From Candidatus Bartonella washoeensis Sb944nv (GTDB lineage Bacteria > Pseudomonadota > Alphaproteobacteria > Rhizobiales > Rhizobiaceae), in assembly GCF_000278135.1 (NCBI RefSeq), contig NZ_JH725024.1, forward strand, positions 270,934 through 334,933: a stretch of DNA of 64,000 bases. Reading direction: 5' to 3'. Below are positions 20,274 to 29,654 of the stretch, in pieces. Each line of letters starts with the position of its first letter. Within the stretch, counting starts at the first letter, position 1. Made by a program: the position numbers and the translations under genes. A model generated the notes under the pieces. It made no database searches. It was not told where the DNA came from and saw nothing but the letters and a program-made list of their open reading frames with translations.

Positions 20274-20912
20274 TTATGGAGCAGGATATGTCACAATACG
20301 GTAGCGCGTTTCATTGCGTTCAAAGTTTCTGAAATTGACGTCATCTGGAAAAAAGGGATTATAAGCGGTCACATGTTTTACAGATACACTATGCGCCTTC
20401 GGTGATGGATTCAAAATTGTTCTTTCGTCCCTTTTTTTTACGCCTGTCGCATCAATAATGACATCTTTTCTGTAAAGTTTTTGCACTTTCTTCTGCATTT
20501 TCTGAGGCACAATAATAGTTTTAAAATCAGAGACGGTCCGCTTCATTTTTCCTTTTTGTGCTTTTATCACAGAATGTGGCTTCACATGCATATGCGCGAA
20601 AGAAATCGTAGGAACGTTTTTAACATTTAAATAATTCGCAGATGCCCAACCAGCCTTTCCATTATAGTCAAGTGAGCACCAAGCTCTATTGGAGAGACAG
20701 CCATTAATTTGCACCTTTGCACCAGTTGGAATTTTTGTGATAGCTTTGTAAGCTGTAGCTGGACCTGTGCGCAAAACCACATGACCTGTTGCTACACGAG
20801 CAACTGTTCCAGCAGTCGCATTAGGAGCAAACATCCCAAACCCTAATCCACCAAAAGACAATAAAATCGCACCCAAAGACAATGTGGTCGATAAAAAATT
20901 TTTCTTTAACAT
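20274..20912 (-). CDS. Exported SH3-domain protein
   Basis: Periplasmic protein with one bacterial SH3 domain, probably binding cell-wall or protein ligands. The first 34 residues form a signal peptide (hydrophobic stretch LSLGAILLSFGGLGFGMF, then NATAGTVARV). The SH3_3-type domain spans about residues 35-100, with VLRTGPATAYKAITKIPTGA, CLSNRAWCSLDYNGKAGWAS and ANYLNV. The rest is basic and low in motifs, with VKHVTAYNPFFPDDVNF near the end. It converges with asd. No specific role can be assigned. Confidence 0.8.
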   Translation of the reverse strand: MLKKNFLSTTLSLGAILLSFGGLGFGMFAPNATAGTVARVATGHVVLRTGPATAYKAITKIPTGAKVQINGCLSNRAWCSLDYNGKAGWASANYLNVKNVPTISFAHMHVKPHSVIKAQKGKMKRTVSDFKTIIVPQKMQKKVQKLYRKDVIIDATGVKKRDERTILNPSPKAHSVSVKHVTAYNPFFPDDVNFRNFERNETRYRIVTYPAP

Positions 20913-21338
20913 TATTTCTTCTTCCTCTCTAGAATATGAAAGGCAAAATATTCACCTTTGCAAAATTTGCCGCATTTCAATTAAGTGGTGATTAATTTTT
21001 TGTCGTCTTCAAAGGCCTACCATATTGAGAGAACAGCTCTGTTACTTTGTTTCTACCACTCTACCCATACGGCCCCATTGACCTGATTGCAGTATTCAGA
21101 GCCCATAGGTTCGCTGCTTTCAAGGACGCAAATTTGATCACTTGCTTACAAAGCCAATCGTCTTACTTAAAGAAGTTTTGAAAGAGCTATTAGTTCCCCA
21201 AAAAGTTCATTGTAACATCAGAAACTATGCTTAAATCTGCAAGAAGCGTGCGGACTCATGCATATTGTTTGCCTCCAAATGCTTACAGTATAGAAAAAAT
21301 AATATTATTTTTTGAATAAAAATGATTGAATATTCTAT
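20913..21338. other. Intergenic stretch before metQ
   Basis: No gene or RNA recognised. Composition is mixed, with a slightly GC-richer patch at 21040-21180 that may be gene debris. Confidence 0.45.
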
Positions 21339-21362
21339 GAAGCTTTTATACTGTCAAGCTTC
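21339..21362. promoter_or_regulatory. Inverted repeat around a possible -10 box upstream of metQ
   Basis: GAAGCTT and AAGCTTC are separated by ten bases that include TATACT, a possible -10 hexamer. The site is 76 bases before the preferred metQ start, the right place for an operator. Which regulator binds, if any, is unknown. Confidence 0.4.
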
Positions 21363-21437
21363 TTAGAGATAATGCAGAGTATATTGAATCCTTCCTCAAA
21401 AAGTCTCTATTTAAAAGAACAAGAAAGACAAACGCAC

Positions 21438-22256
21438 ATGACATTACATAAATTATCTTGGAGCGCCTCTATTGGATTACTCCTTTTTCTCTTTGCGTTT
21501 TTCTTATCTGCTACCTTTTCCATGGCAGCAGATAAATCAAAAATCAAACTTGGCGTTATGGAAGGACACGAAGCGACTGTTTGGAAAGTTGCCGTTGAGC
21601 AAGCTAAAAAAACTGGTTTAGATATTGAACTCGTTTATTTTTCTGATTATGCTCTCCCTAATGATGCTGTTAATTCAGGAGATATTGACGCAAATGCTTT
21701 TCAGCATACACCTTATCTTAACAGTCAAATTGAGCAACGTGGCTACAAACTTTCAATTGCTGGATATACATTTATTGCCCCGATTGGTGTCTATTCACAC
21801 AAAATCAAGAACATAGAAGAACTAAAGGATGGAGCAAGTATTGGCATTCCTAATGACCCATCAAATGGTGGAAGAGCTTTGCTTCTTCTCAATTCCCTAG
21901 ACCTGATTAAACTAAAAGATCCTCATGATATTCTCGCATCTCCACTTGATATCATTGAAAATCCTAAAAATTTGAAAATTCGTGAATTGGATGCTGGTAT
22001 TTTAGGACGTGCAATCGATGATTTTGATATTGCAATTATAAATACAAACTGGGCTTTGGTCTCCGGATTAAACTTAAATAAAGATGCCATCGCATGGGAA
22101 AAAGCAGACAATAATCCTTATAATAACATTATTGTGGTGCGCACCTCTGATAAAGACGCATCATGGGTTAAAAAACTGGTTGCCGCCTACAATAGCGAAC
22201 CTGTCCGTGCAAAAATCAAAGAAGTTTTTGGCACAACTGCCCAAACATCTTGGTAA
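21438..22256 (+). CDS. metQ: Methionine-binding protein MetQ (no lipobox)
   Basis: Periplasmic substrate-binding protein for D/L-methionine (NlpA family), feeding MetNI. Family motifs include KLGVMEGHEATVWKVAVE, VNSGDIDANAFQHTPYL, IGIPNDPSNGGRALLLLNSL and the C-terminal VAAYNSEPVRAKIKEVFG. The signal peptide LLLFLFAFFLSATFSMAADK has no cysteine near its end, so the protein seems to be released by signal peptidase I, not lipid-anchored. The frame extends 66 bases upstream (21372). I prefer the ATG at 21438, which puts the signal peptide at the N terminus. metN follows within six bases. Confidence 0.9.
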   Translation: MTLHKLSWSASIGLLLFLFAFFLSATFSMAADKSKIKLGVMEGHEATVWKVAVEQAKKTGLDIELVYFSDYALPNDAVNSGDIDANAFQHTPYLNSQIEQRGYKLSIAGYTFIAPIGVYSHKIKNIEELKDGASIGIPNDPSNGGRALLLLNSLDLIKLKDPHDILASPLDIIENPKNLKIRELDAGILGRAIDDFDIAIINTNWALVSGLNLNKDAIAWEKADNNPYNNIIVVRTSDKDASWVKKLVAAYNSEPVRAKIKEVFGTTAQTSW

Positions 22257-22262
22257 TTGCGA

Positions 22263-23297
22263 ATGGAAAATCCTGCTCTTATTTCTTTAAAAAACGTTAG
22301 CTGCCATTTTGGAAAAACAGCGAGGCTTCCAGCAATAGACCGTTTATCCCTTGATATCTATGCAGGTGAAATTCTTGGGGTCATCGGACGCAGTGGGGCA
22401 GGCAAATCCACACTTATGCGCTGCTTAAATGGATTAAAACGCATTGATGAAGGAGCTCTTTTTTTTGAGGATATAAATATTTCAAATCTATCAGAAACAG
22501 AATGGGCACCTTATCGTCAACGGATTGGTATGATCTTTCAACATTTCAATCTTTTATCATCGCAGAAAGTCATTGATAACATTGCATTACCACTTAAACT
22601 AGCAGGTATAAACAAAAAACAACGCTGTCAACGTGCCCTTGAACTCATTGAATTGGTGGGATTATGTGGTAAAGAATACTGTTATCCTGCAGAACTTTCA
22701 GGGGGGCAAAAACAGCGTGTTGGTATTGCACGTTCTCTAGCAGCTAATCCCAAAATATTATTATCAGATGAAGCAACCTCTGCTCTTGATCCTGAAACAA
22801 CACAATCTATTCTAGAGCTTCTGGCCGATATTAATAAGCGTCTCAATCTTACTATTGTACTCATTACGCATGAAATGGAAGTTGTGCGTGCCATTGCTCA
22901 TCGCGTTGTTGTTCTCAATCAAGGACGCATTGTGGAAGAAGGACGTGTGAAAGATATTTTTACCTCACCACAAGAGGAAACAACTATCGCCATGCTCAAA
23001 CTTGTGACACCACAACTTCCTGAAAAATTTGCAAAAAAACTTAAACCTACCGGTCAAGAAGCGATCATTGAGATTAATATTGCAGGTAAAATTGCTCAGC
23101 ATCCTTTTCTTCATCTTCTTGAAGATGAAACGGGTTTAAGAGCACGTATTTTACATGGTGGCATTGATACAGTCCAAGGTGAAACGATTGGGCGCTTATT
23201 TCTCAGTCTTCCCGCAAAAAACGAAGTGGCTTTGCAAAAAGCTGTCAAATGGTTGACCGAAAAAAGTCGATATTGCGAGGTCTTAGGCTATGTTTAA
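22263..23297 (+). CDS. metN: Methionine importer ATP-binding protein MetN
   Basis: ATPase of the methionine ABC importer. Walker A is GRSGAGKST at about residues 42-50, followed by the Q-loop in IGMIFQHFNLLSS. The signature is ELSGGQKQRVGIARSL, Walker B is KILLSDEATSALDPE, and the H-loop is VLITHEMEVV. The last 80 residues form the C-terminal NIL domain (IARIL-type strands, GGIDTVQGETIGRLFLSL) that gives feedback inhibition by methionine in homologues. The ATG at 22263 is the best start. The end overlaps metI by eight bases. Confidence 0.94.
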   Translation: MENPALISLKNVSCHFGKTARLPAIDRLSLDIYAGEILGVIGRSGAGKSTLMRCLNGLKRIDEGALFFEDINISNLSETEWAPYRQRIGMIFQHFNLLSSQKVIDNIALPLKLAGINKKQRCQRALELIELVGLCGKEYCYPAELSGGQKQRVGIARSLAANPKILLSDEATSALDPETTQSILELLADINKRLNLTIVLITHEMEVVRAIAHRVVVLNQGRIVEEGRVKDIFTSPQEETTIAMLKLVTPQLPEKFAKKLKPTGQEAIIEINIAGKIAQHPFLHLLEDETGLRARILHGGIDTVQGETIGRLFLSLPAKNEVALQKAVKWLTEKSRYCEVLGYV

Positions 23298-23949
23298 TGT
23301 CCTTTTTTATGAACTTCCCAATGCCATTTTTGATACATTGTTGATGGCAATGAGCGCTTCCTTGATGGCACTTATTATAGGATTGCCACTCGGTCTACTG
23401 CTCTATACAACTGCACATGGAGGAATTTTTGCATCGCGCCTTCTCAATTGTCCCCTGAGCATTATTATTGATAGTCTTCGCGCCATCCCTTTTATTATTC
23501 TTGCATTTTACCTTCTCCCTATCACCCGTATGGTTGTGGGAAGCGGTGTAGGAATACCTTCAGTGATTTTTGTTCTCACCATTTCAGCCATTCCTTTTTA
23601 TGCACGAATGGCAGAACTTTCTTTTAAAACAGTTGAGAACGATCTCATTGAAGCTATTCGTTCCATGGGAGCAAACCGTCTTCAGATTGTCAGGTATGTT
23701 CTTATTCCTGAAGCGCTTCCTAGTCTGATCACGGGTTTTACAGTCATGATCATTTCTCTTATCGGAGCCACTTCACTTGCTGGATATCTCGGCGGAGGTG
23801 GTTTAGGGGATATGGCGATCCGCTATGGTTATCAGCGTTATAATACCTCAATTATGACAATAGTCATTATTCTTTTGATCTTGCTTAATGTCATTATTCA
23901 ATGGACTTCTGACAAAATTGTGCAAAAAATTGATAAAACAAAACATTGA
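23290..23949 (+). CDS. metI: Methionine importer permease MetI
   Basis: Inner-membrane subunit of the MetNIQ importer, with five predicted helices in 219 residues. The ABC permease coupling motif is seen as ENDLIEAIRSMGANRLQIVR, followed by VLIPEALPSLITGFT and GATSLAGYLGGGGLGDMAIRYGYQRY, which are typical of MetI. Translationally coupled to metN. It ends six bases before the convergent MaoC gene. Confidence 0.94.
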   Translation: MFNVLFYELPNAIFDTLLMAMSASLMALIIGLPLGLLLYTTAHGGIFASRLLNCPLSIIIDSLRAIPFIILAFYLLPITRMVVGSGVGIPSVIFVLTISAIPFYARMAELSFKTVENDLIEAIRSMGANRLQIVRYVLIPEALPSLITGFTVMIISLIGATSLAGYLGGGGLGDMAIRYGYQRYNTSIMTIVIILLILLNVIIQWTSDKIVQKIDKTKH

Positions 23950-23955
23950 AATAAT

Positions 23956-24435
23956 CTAGGAATTCAGGTACTTCTCCCCAACCATAGCAACAATAAGCCA
24001 CTGAGCCGTGAGAGCTGGCTTTTTTAACTGCTCAATTTCCACCGTAACTCCATAATGAAAAACAACTCTGCCAGAAGGGCGAATCTCAGCATTATTTAAG
24101 ACAAAACGAGCACGCACCCGCGCACCTGTTTTAACCGGGCTCATAAAGCGTACTTTATCAAAACCGTAATTAATCCCCATTGTTGCCCCTTCCAACTCTG
24201 GAAGAGCTTCATAAGCTAGTGTAGACAAAAGTGATAATGTTAAAAAACCGTGTGCGATAGTGCCACCAAAAGGGGTTTTTTTAGCCTTTTCCGTATCTAC
24301 GTGGATCCATTGATGATCATCTGTTGCGCATGCAAATTGATTAATCATATCCTGCGTAACAAGACGCCATTGCGATAATCCTACTTCCTTCCCAATAAAA
24401 TTGGCGACGTCTTGTACTGCTATTTTTTGCTGCAT
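23956..24435 (-). CDS. MaoC-like (R)-specific enoyl hydratase domain protein
   Basis: Single hotdog domain of the MaoC/PhaJ type, predicted to hydrate enoyl-CoA or a similar thioester. The hydratase motif is present: TDDHQWIHVDTEKAKKTPFG supplies the Asp and His pair, followed by GTIAHGFLTLSLLS. Length 159 agrees with NodN/MaoC-like proteins. The natural substrate is unknown. Alone on its strand and convergent with metI. Confidence 0.85.
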   Translation of the reverse strand: MQQKIAVQDVANFIGKEVGLSQWRLVTQDMINQFACATDDHQWIHVDTEKAKKTPFGGTIAHGFLTLSLLSTLAYEALPELEGATMGINYGFDKVRFMSPVKTGARVRARFVLNNAEIRPSGRVVFHYGVTVEIEQLKKPALTAQWLIVAMVGEKYLNS

Positions 24436-24600
24436 AACGCTATTCCCGTTTTATTTGCTAAAAACAACCCACACCCCTCTTGCTTTTATAAAACCCATTG
24501 ATTACAGCATCAATAATAAAAGATGAACTATCTTAGAAGAAAACATACCTTATGAATAAGAAAACACTTTAATAAAGTAATGTTCAAATAGGAAAAAATA

Positions 24601-25935
24601 ATGGCAAGCAATGTGAGCCTAACAGGTTTGGCGCGTGATTTGAAGAAGCACGCAGAAAACCACCAACCTATCCGTATTGGCTTAGTTGGCTGCGGTGAAA
24701 TGGGAACGGATTTACTGTCAAGCATTGCACATATGGATGGTATAAGGGTCGCAGCTGTTGCCACCCGAACACCATCACGTGTTTTTCATGCCGCAGCACT
24801 AGCCTATGGTGAAGATGGACATGTACGTGAAGTTGAAAATATCAACGCCCTAACTCAAACCATTGAAAATGGTTTAATTGCAGCCACAGATGATTTTGAC
24901 CTTATTTTGCGCAATGAACAAATTGATATTATCGTTGATGCAACAGGCTATCCTGAAGCTGGTGCAGAAATTGGTTTCAAAGCGTTTGAAAACAACAAAC
25001 ATCTTGTCACAATGAATGTTGAAACAGATGTTACGATTGGCGCTTATCTAAAAAATGAAGCGGAAAAACGAGGCCTCATTTACACACTTGGTGCAGGAGA
25101 TGAACCTACTTCTTGTATGGAACTCATAGAATTTGTTTCAGCACTTGGGCATAAAATTGTTGCAGCTGGGAAAGGAAAAAACAATCCTCTTATCTTTGAT
25201 GCCACACCGGATGCTTATGAAGAAGAAGCATTGCAACGTAATATGAATGTTCGCATGCTTGTTGAATTTATTGATGGTTCCAAAACAATGGTTGAAATGG
25301 CAGCCATTGCCAACGCAACAGGCCTCCTTCCCGACTGCCCAGGAATGCATGGCCCAAAAGCTTCTATCCAAGATTTAAGCAAAGTTCTTATTCCAAAACA
25401 GGATGGCGGTATTTTAAAAAGTTATGGTGTTGTCGATTATTCGATAGGTCCAGGAGTTTCTCCAGGCGTTTTTGTGATCGCAGAAATAACGCATCCGCGT
25501 TTACGCGAACGTATGGAGGACTTAAAAATTGGTCAAGGGCCCTATTTTACCTTTCATCGGCCCTATCATTTAACTGCAATGGAAGTTCCGCTAACCTGTG
25601 CACGTATCATGCTTTATGGTAAAAAAGATATGGTGCCACTTAGCACTCCAGTAGCAGAAGTTTGTGCTGTTGCTAAAAAAGATTTACACCCTGGTGATCA
25701 ACTAGATTTTATTGGTCTTTACAGCTATCGTGCTTGGATAATGAGCACTTCAGAAGCAAAGGCACGCTATGCTATCCCTTGTGGTCTTCTAGAAAAAGCA
25801 ACAGTTACAGCTGAAATTAAAAAAAATGAACTTATCACACTACACAATACCGCTATTCGAGAAGACACATGGATTGCACGCCTCCGTGCTAAACAAGATC
25901 TTTTATTTAATTGCCTCTCTTCCACAAACACATAA
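24601..25935 (+). CDS. Rossmann-fold NAD(P) oxidoreductase with C-terminal SAF domain
   Basis: The N-terminal half is a homoserine dehydrogenase-like Rossmann domain (IRIGLVGCGEMGTDLLSSI, IDIIVDATGYPEAGAEIGF, HLVTMNVETDVTIG). The C-terminal part contains a SAF-like beta clip (STPVAEVCAVAKKDLHPGDQL). Proteins of this layout occur widely in Rhizobiales and are thought to act on sugar-acid or polyol derivatives, but I know of no firm reaction for this clade. Length 444 and lack of breaks suggest a working gene. AGGAAAAAATA precedes the ATG. Monocistronic. Confidence 0.75.
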   Translation: MASNVSLTGLARDLKKHAENHQPIRIGLVGCGEMGTDLLSSIAHMDGIRVAAVATRTPSRVFHAAALAYGEDGHVREVENINALTQTIENGLIAATDDFDLILRNEQIDIIVDATGYPEAGAEIGFKAFENNKHLVTMNVETDVTIGAYLKNEAEKRGLIYTLGAGDEPTSCMELIEFVSALGHKIVAAGKGKNNPLIFDATPDAYEEEALQRNMNVRMLVEFIDGSKTMVEMAAIANATGLLPDCPGMHGPKASIQDLSKVLIPKQDGGILKSYGVVDYSIGPGVSPGVFVIAEITHPRLRERMEDLKIGQGPYFTFHRPYHLTAMEVPLTCARIMLYGKKDMVPLSTPVAEVCAVAKKDLHPGDQLDFIGLYSYRAWIMSTSEAKARYAIPCGLLEKATVTAEIKKNELITLHNTAIREDTWIARLRAKQDLLFNCLSSTNT

Positions 25936-26177
25936 TTAAACTCTTATCTGCCTTTTTACTTGTAAATAGCTATAAATTATAGAAAAATAGCAGATCTACC
26001 CTTTTAAAAAAGATCCCCTGAATGGTTTTGCTCCTCTACCCATGTGCATATAAAAACTCCACATACCGTCTTCAAGCTCCCCCTTATCCGACGCAGTATA
26101 AGCGCATCTCAGATATACCTTTTCTTCAAAAATGATAAACAAAACACTCCGATAAAAGAGAGGAATTTCCATTGGGT

Positions 26178-26519
26178 TTAAAGAATTAATCCTATAAGAG
26201 ATGCCACAACACCAATGAGATCCGATGATAGTAAAGAAGACAAAACGGATATAAAACCTACACAACCCCAAAATGCTTTAAAGTAAGACACTTTTTCAGT
26301 TTTTCCAAAAGCGAATTCATCTTGCCCTCCAGCACCACGAATAATAGCCATATCTACCGGCACTATATTTTTTCCTTTTGCCACTACAACAGCAAAAGGT
26401 GCCACTTCTTGAAAGCGATCTTCTGTGCTTTCCGCATGGCTTTCTACAGTTTGTACGAAACAAATAATAAACGCAGTTAAAACATATAAACACACATGAT
26501 TTTTAAATATTTTAAACAT
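26178..26519 (-). CDS. Small exported protein with an autotransporter-type signal peptide
   Basis: The preferred start (26519, preceded by AGGATTAAAG) gives about 113 residues. The N terminus MFKIFKNHVCLYVLTAFI closely resembles those of the four large autotransporters downstream (MKIFKNHLFLY, MVKISKNHLSLC, MIKVFRNHVYLC, MINVFKNRTHLC). After the signal peptide come about 60 polar residues (APFAVVVAKGKNIVPVDMA) and then a hydrophobic C terminus (VGFISVLSSLLSSDLIGVVA). There is no passenger or beta-barrel. Function unknown. It may be a reduced relative or a gene that acquired the leader. Confidence 0.65.
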   Translation of the reverse strand: MFKIFKNHVCLYVLTAFIICFVQTVESHAESTEDRFQEVAPFAVVVAKGKNIVPVDMAIIRGAGGQDEFAFGKTEKVSYFKAFWGCVGFISVLSSLLSSDLIGVVASLIGLIL

Positions 26520-26634
26520 AGATTTCTTTAATCCTCTTTTTTCCACTGAAAAATTAAAAAATATTTACATCTATAAAAACAAAATTTATTTTAATAATTT
26601 AATTATATATACAATATGGTATATTTTATGCATT

Positions 26635-26721
26635 TACATAATGCATTATGTATTTCATGTAAATACATAATGCATTATGTATAATGCATTATGTATTTCA
26701 TGTAAATACATAATGCATTAT
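26635..26721. repeat. Array of perfect palindromes in two 43-bp direct repeats
   Basis: The 12-base palindrome ATAATGCATTAT occurs four times, starting at 26638, 26667, 26681 and 26710, with spacing 29-14-29. Around the second copy the palindrome is perfect for 20 bases (26663-26682), around the first for 18. The whole is a 43-bp unit (26641-26683) followed by a second copy identical over 38 bases (26684-26721). It is 116-202 bases upstream of the small exported protein gene on the minus strand. Regular spacing suggests an operator array for a dimeric regulator. Confidence 0.85.
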
Positions 26722-27864
26722 TAAAATTTTCAAAATAAAAAATAATTAGTGAAATAAATGATTACAAATTATATAATTTAAATAAGACATATCAGTCTTA
26801 TAAATTTAATATCTTATATTACATAAAAATAAAAAACATCATTAATCTTTATCGCATTATAAAAAATTTGATAATAATTATTTTAGTAAAATAAAAATTA
26901 AAACAGGCATTAAGTAATTTGAGTTATAAATAAAAAATATCTCTGATGAGAAAAAAACGAAGACTATTATAAATGCAAATAGTAGAAAGCCATGTTAGCT
27001 TTTATCTTTACTTTTTACCTGCTCTCTTTACTCTAATTCCAGTAAATGTAAGACTACCAAAATGGTAGATCTCCTCCGCTCTTAAATAAAGACGTATCAT
27101 TCTTTGTAAAAGGACCAATTGGCTTGTTATCTTAATGGGTGCCTCACAAAAACCCACTTTGTACTCGTCTTAACCATCCAAATCATTGTATATTTTAGCG
27201 AACACGCCAGTACCTCTCCACCGCATCATCTTAACCAAACTTCCTTAATTACCCTCTCTATCATAACAATTTTTCTACCATTACTAAGCTATCATTACTG
27301 AAATTATAGATGTATTTTTAAATGTCGTATTGATCAAAAAATACCTCATCATTTTGATACATTGCGCATAAAATGCAATAAAGACATTCCAAAAATCTTG
27401 ATTTGAAATCTAAATCTCATCATCACTCTATTTTTAGCATCAACTGCGATACATTGCTCCATACATTTCACAGTAAAGCTTACCCTTCTATAGTAAAAGA
27501 AGGCTCTTTACAAAAAGCCTCAACTTGAGTTCTGAATCAACAAATGGTAAAATTCATTTTAAACTTACGTAATATTAAGGCTAATCATTCCGAGATTTTG
27601 ATTTTCCAAAACAAGAGCACTTGCCAGAAAAACTCACAAAATATGCTTAATTCTTAAAGTCTTGAGAATGTAGTATTGTATGCAAAATTCAGATAATTTC
27701 TCAATTAGTCAAACCATTTTTAACAAAATCTCTTTTCTGTCGTATACATATGATGCGCAAACGCTCTTATTTGCGTTTTTTTGATATATAGATTAAAATT
27801 GGTGAAAATGATCTAACCGCATTTTGACCTCTCTACATCTAACGACTTTTTTAGGCAATAAATT
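26722..27864. other. Long AT-rich intergenic stretch
   Basis: More than 1.1 kb with no supported gene. Short frames exist (for example 27119-27301) but show no motif. A hairpin with a T-run near 27759 is listed separately. Confidence 0.5.
27759..27783 (+). terminator. Possible terminator upstream of the creatininase gene
   Basis: AAACGC, an eight-base loop, GCGTTT, then a T-run. Six-pair stem. The stretch upstream has no gene, so the transcript it would end is unknown. Confidence 0.4.
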
Positions 27865-28608
27865 ATGATATCGGATACGCCTTTCCTTGCTCTTTTGCCC
27901 TTAGGCGCACATGAATATCATGGAAATCATCTTCCCTTTGAAACAGACTGGATTATCGCTGAAGCTTTTGCAAAAGCACTTACTTTACAAACAAACAAGC
28001 AATTCCCTATCACACTTTTACCAGTTGAAAAAATTGGTTATTCAGGTGAACATATGGATATTCCTGGCACACAAACACGCACATTTTCTGACGCTATCGA
28101 GCGATGGATAAACATTGGTGAAAACTGCTATCGTAAAGGCATTAAGCGTTTTCTTCTTCTCAATGCCCACGGCGGCAATTCACCTTTAATGAGCATTGTT
28201 ATCACCGAACTACGCAGACGTTTTTCAATGCTTGCGGTAGCGACAAGCTGGAGTCGTTTTGGCATACCGCAAGGTTTAATGAAGCCGTCTCAATATCATC
28301 TTGACATCCATGGAGGATTTATCGAAACCTCCTTAATGCTCTATTTAGCACCTGAAAAAGTGCATATGGAGAAAGCAGAAAATTTTCATAATAAGCAAGC
28401 TGATATGATTGCAAAATATCAATATTTACGTGCCTATGGTCCTCACGCCTTTGGATGGATAATGCGTGATCTTAACGTGCAAGGAGCAGCAGGCAATGCA
28501 AGTGAAGCAACACCGCAAGCTGGTGAAGCAATTTTCTCTCATGTTCTTTGTGGGCTTCGTGGTTTACTTGATGATATCAATCGATTTAAAATAAACACAT
28601 TTCAATAA
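27865..28608 (+). CDS. Creatininase-family amidohydrolase
   Basis: Metal-dependent amidohydrolase of the creatininase (MftE/ArfB-like) superfamily. Metal ligands are recognisable in LPLGAHEYHGNHLPFETDW (Glu, His, Asp), LLNAHGGNSPL and DIHGGFIETSLML (His, Glu), with GYSGEHMDIPGTQT between. A stop lies six bases before the ATG, so the N terminus is shorter than in many relatives, which start some 20 residues earlier. True substrate unknown. Creatinine itself is unlikely in this host-restricted genus. It is 13 bases ahead of a CobW-type gene and likely in one operon with it. Confidence 0.8.
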   Translation: MISDTPFLALLPLGAHEYHGNHLPFETDWIIAEAFAKALTLQTNKQFPITLLPVEKIGYSGEHMDIPGTQTRTFSDAIERWINIGENCYRKGIKRFLLLNAHGGNSPLMSIVITELRRRFSMLAVATSWSRFGIPQGLMKPSQYHLDIHGGFIETSLMLYLAPEKVHMEKAENFHNKQADMIAKYQYLRAYGPHAFGWIMRDLNVQGAAGNASEATPQAGEAIFSHVLCGLRGLLDDINRFKINTFQ

Positions 28609-28621
28609 AAAGGCGTGAACC

Positions 28622-29644
28622 ATGGAAAAGACGCAAAATACCCCTAAAAAAATTCCTGTTACAGTTCTGACAGGCTATCTTGGATCAGGAAAAACCACTC
28701 TTCTCAATCGCATTCTCAGCGAAAATCACGGCAAACGTTATGCAGTCATCGTCAATGAATTTGGTGAAATTGGCATCGATAATGATCTTATCGTTGAATC
28801 CGACGAAGAAATTTATGAAATGAATAATGGCTGTGTTTGTTGCACCGTGCGCGGCGATCTTATTCGTATTCTAGAAAGCCTAATGCAACGCTCCCACCGA
28901 TTTGACGCCATCATTATAGAAACAACAGGGCTTGCTGATCCTATTCCCGTTGCACAAACTTTTTTCATGGATGATACTGTACATGAAAAGACCACTCTTG
29001 ATAGTGTCATAGCAGTTGTTGATGCAAAACACCTACCGTCCCAACTTAAAAAAAGCCAAGAAGTGGAAGAGCAAATTGCCTTCTCTGATATCATTCTTTT
29101 AAATAAGATGGATCTTATTAGTGCAGAAGAACGCGCACACGCACAATCGCTCATTCTTGCCATTAATCCCAGAGCCATAATTTATGCAACAGAGCGCGCT
29201 GACATCTCTCTTGATAAACTCCTCAATCGTGGTTCATTTGACCTAAAACACGCTTTAGATAATGATCCTCATTTTCTCGACCACCAACATTCAGACCATG
29301 TGTGCGGCCCCGCTTGCGATCATGATCATCACCACACATCCACCATTCATGACACAACAATAACCTCTGTAAGTTTAAAAACAGGTGCTCTGAAACCAGA
29401 AAAATTTTTTTCATGGATCCAACAGGTGACTCAACAACAAGGTCCTGATATTTTGCGTTTAAAAGGGATTATCGCATTTCAAGGAGACAATGACCGTTAT
29501 GTCATTCAAGGCATACATATGATCCTTGAGGGGCAGCATCAACGTCCATGGCATGAAGATGAAAAACGTGAAAGCCGACTTGTTTTTATCGGCCGCACCC
29601 TTGATGCAGAAAAACTTAAAATTGGTTTTGAAAATTGTGCATAA
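28622..29644 (+). CDS. CobW/COG0523-family GTPase, probable metal chaperone
   Basis: G3E-family P-loop GTPase that hands metal ions (zinc or cobalt) to client enzymes in known cases. Walker A is [14 protein letters not shown], followed by [13 protein letters not shown], the metal-binding CxCC motif in [13 protein letters not shown], the base motif LNKMDL, and a His-rich loop ([19 protein letters not shown]) before the CobW_C domain. Length 340 is normal. Position between a metal-dependent amidohydrolase and a WD40 protein suggests, but does not show, metal delivery to the neighbour. Confidence 0.88.
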   Translation: MEKTQNTPKKIPVTVLTGYLGSGKTTLLNRILSENHGKRYAVIVNEFGEIGIDNDLIVESDEEIYEMNNGCVCCTVRGDLIRILESLMQRSHRFDAIIIETTGLADPIPVAQTFFMDDTVHEKTTLDSVIAVVDAKHLPSQLKKSQEVEEQIAFSDIILLNKMDLISAEERAHAQSLILAINPRAIIYATERADISLDKLLNRGSFDLKHALDNDPHFLDHQHSDHVCGPACDHDHHHTSTIHDTTITSVSLKTGALKPEKFFSWIQQVTQQQGPDILRLKGIIAFQGDNDRYVIQGIHMILEGQHQRPWHEDEKRESRLVFIGRTLDAEKLKIGFENCA

Positions 29645-29654
29645 GCGAGTAACA

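Noticed and set aside
26635-26721. Palindrome array as a replication origin
   Set aside because: No DnaA boxes, AT-rich unwinding pattern or rep gene beside it. Position before an exported-protein gene suits an operator better.
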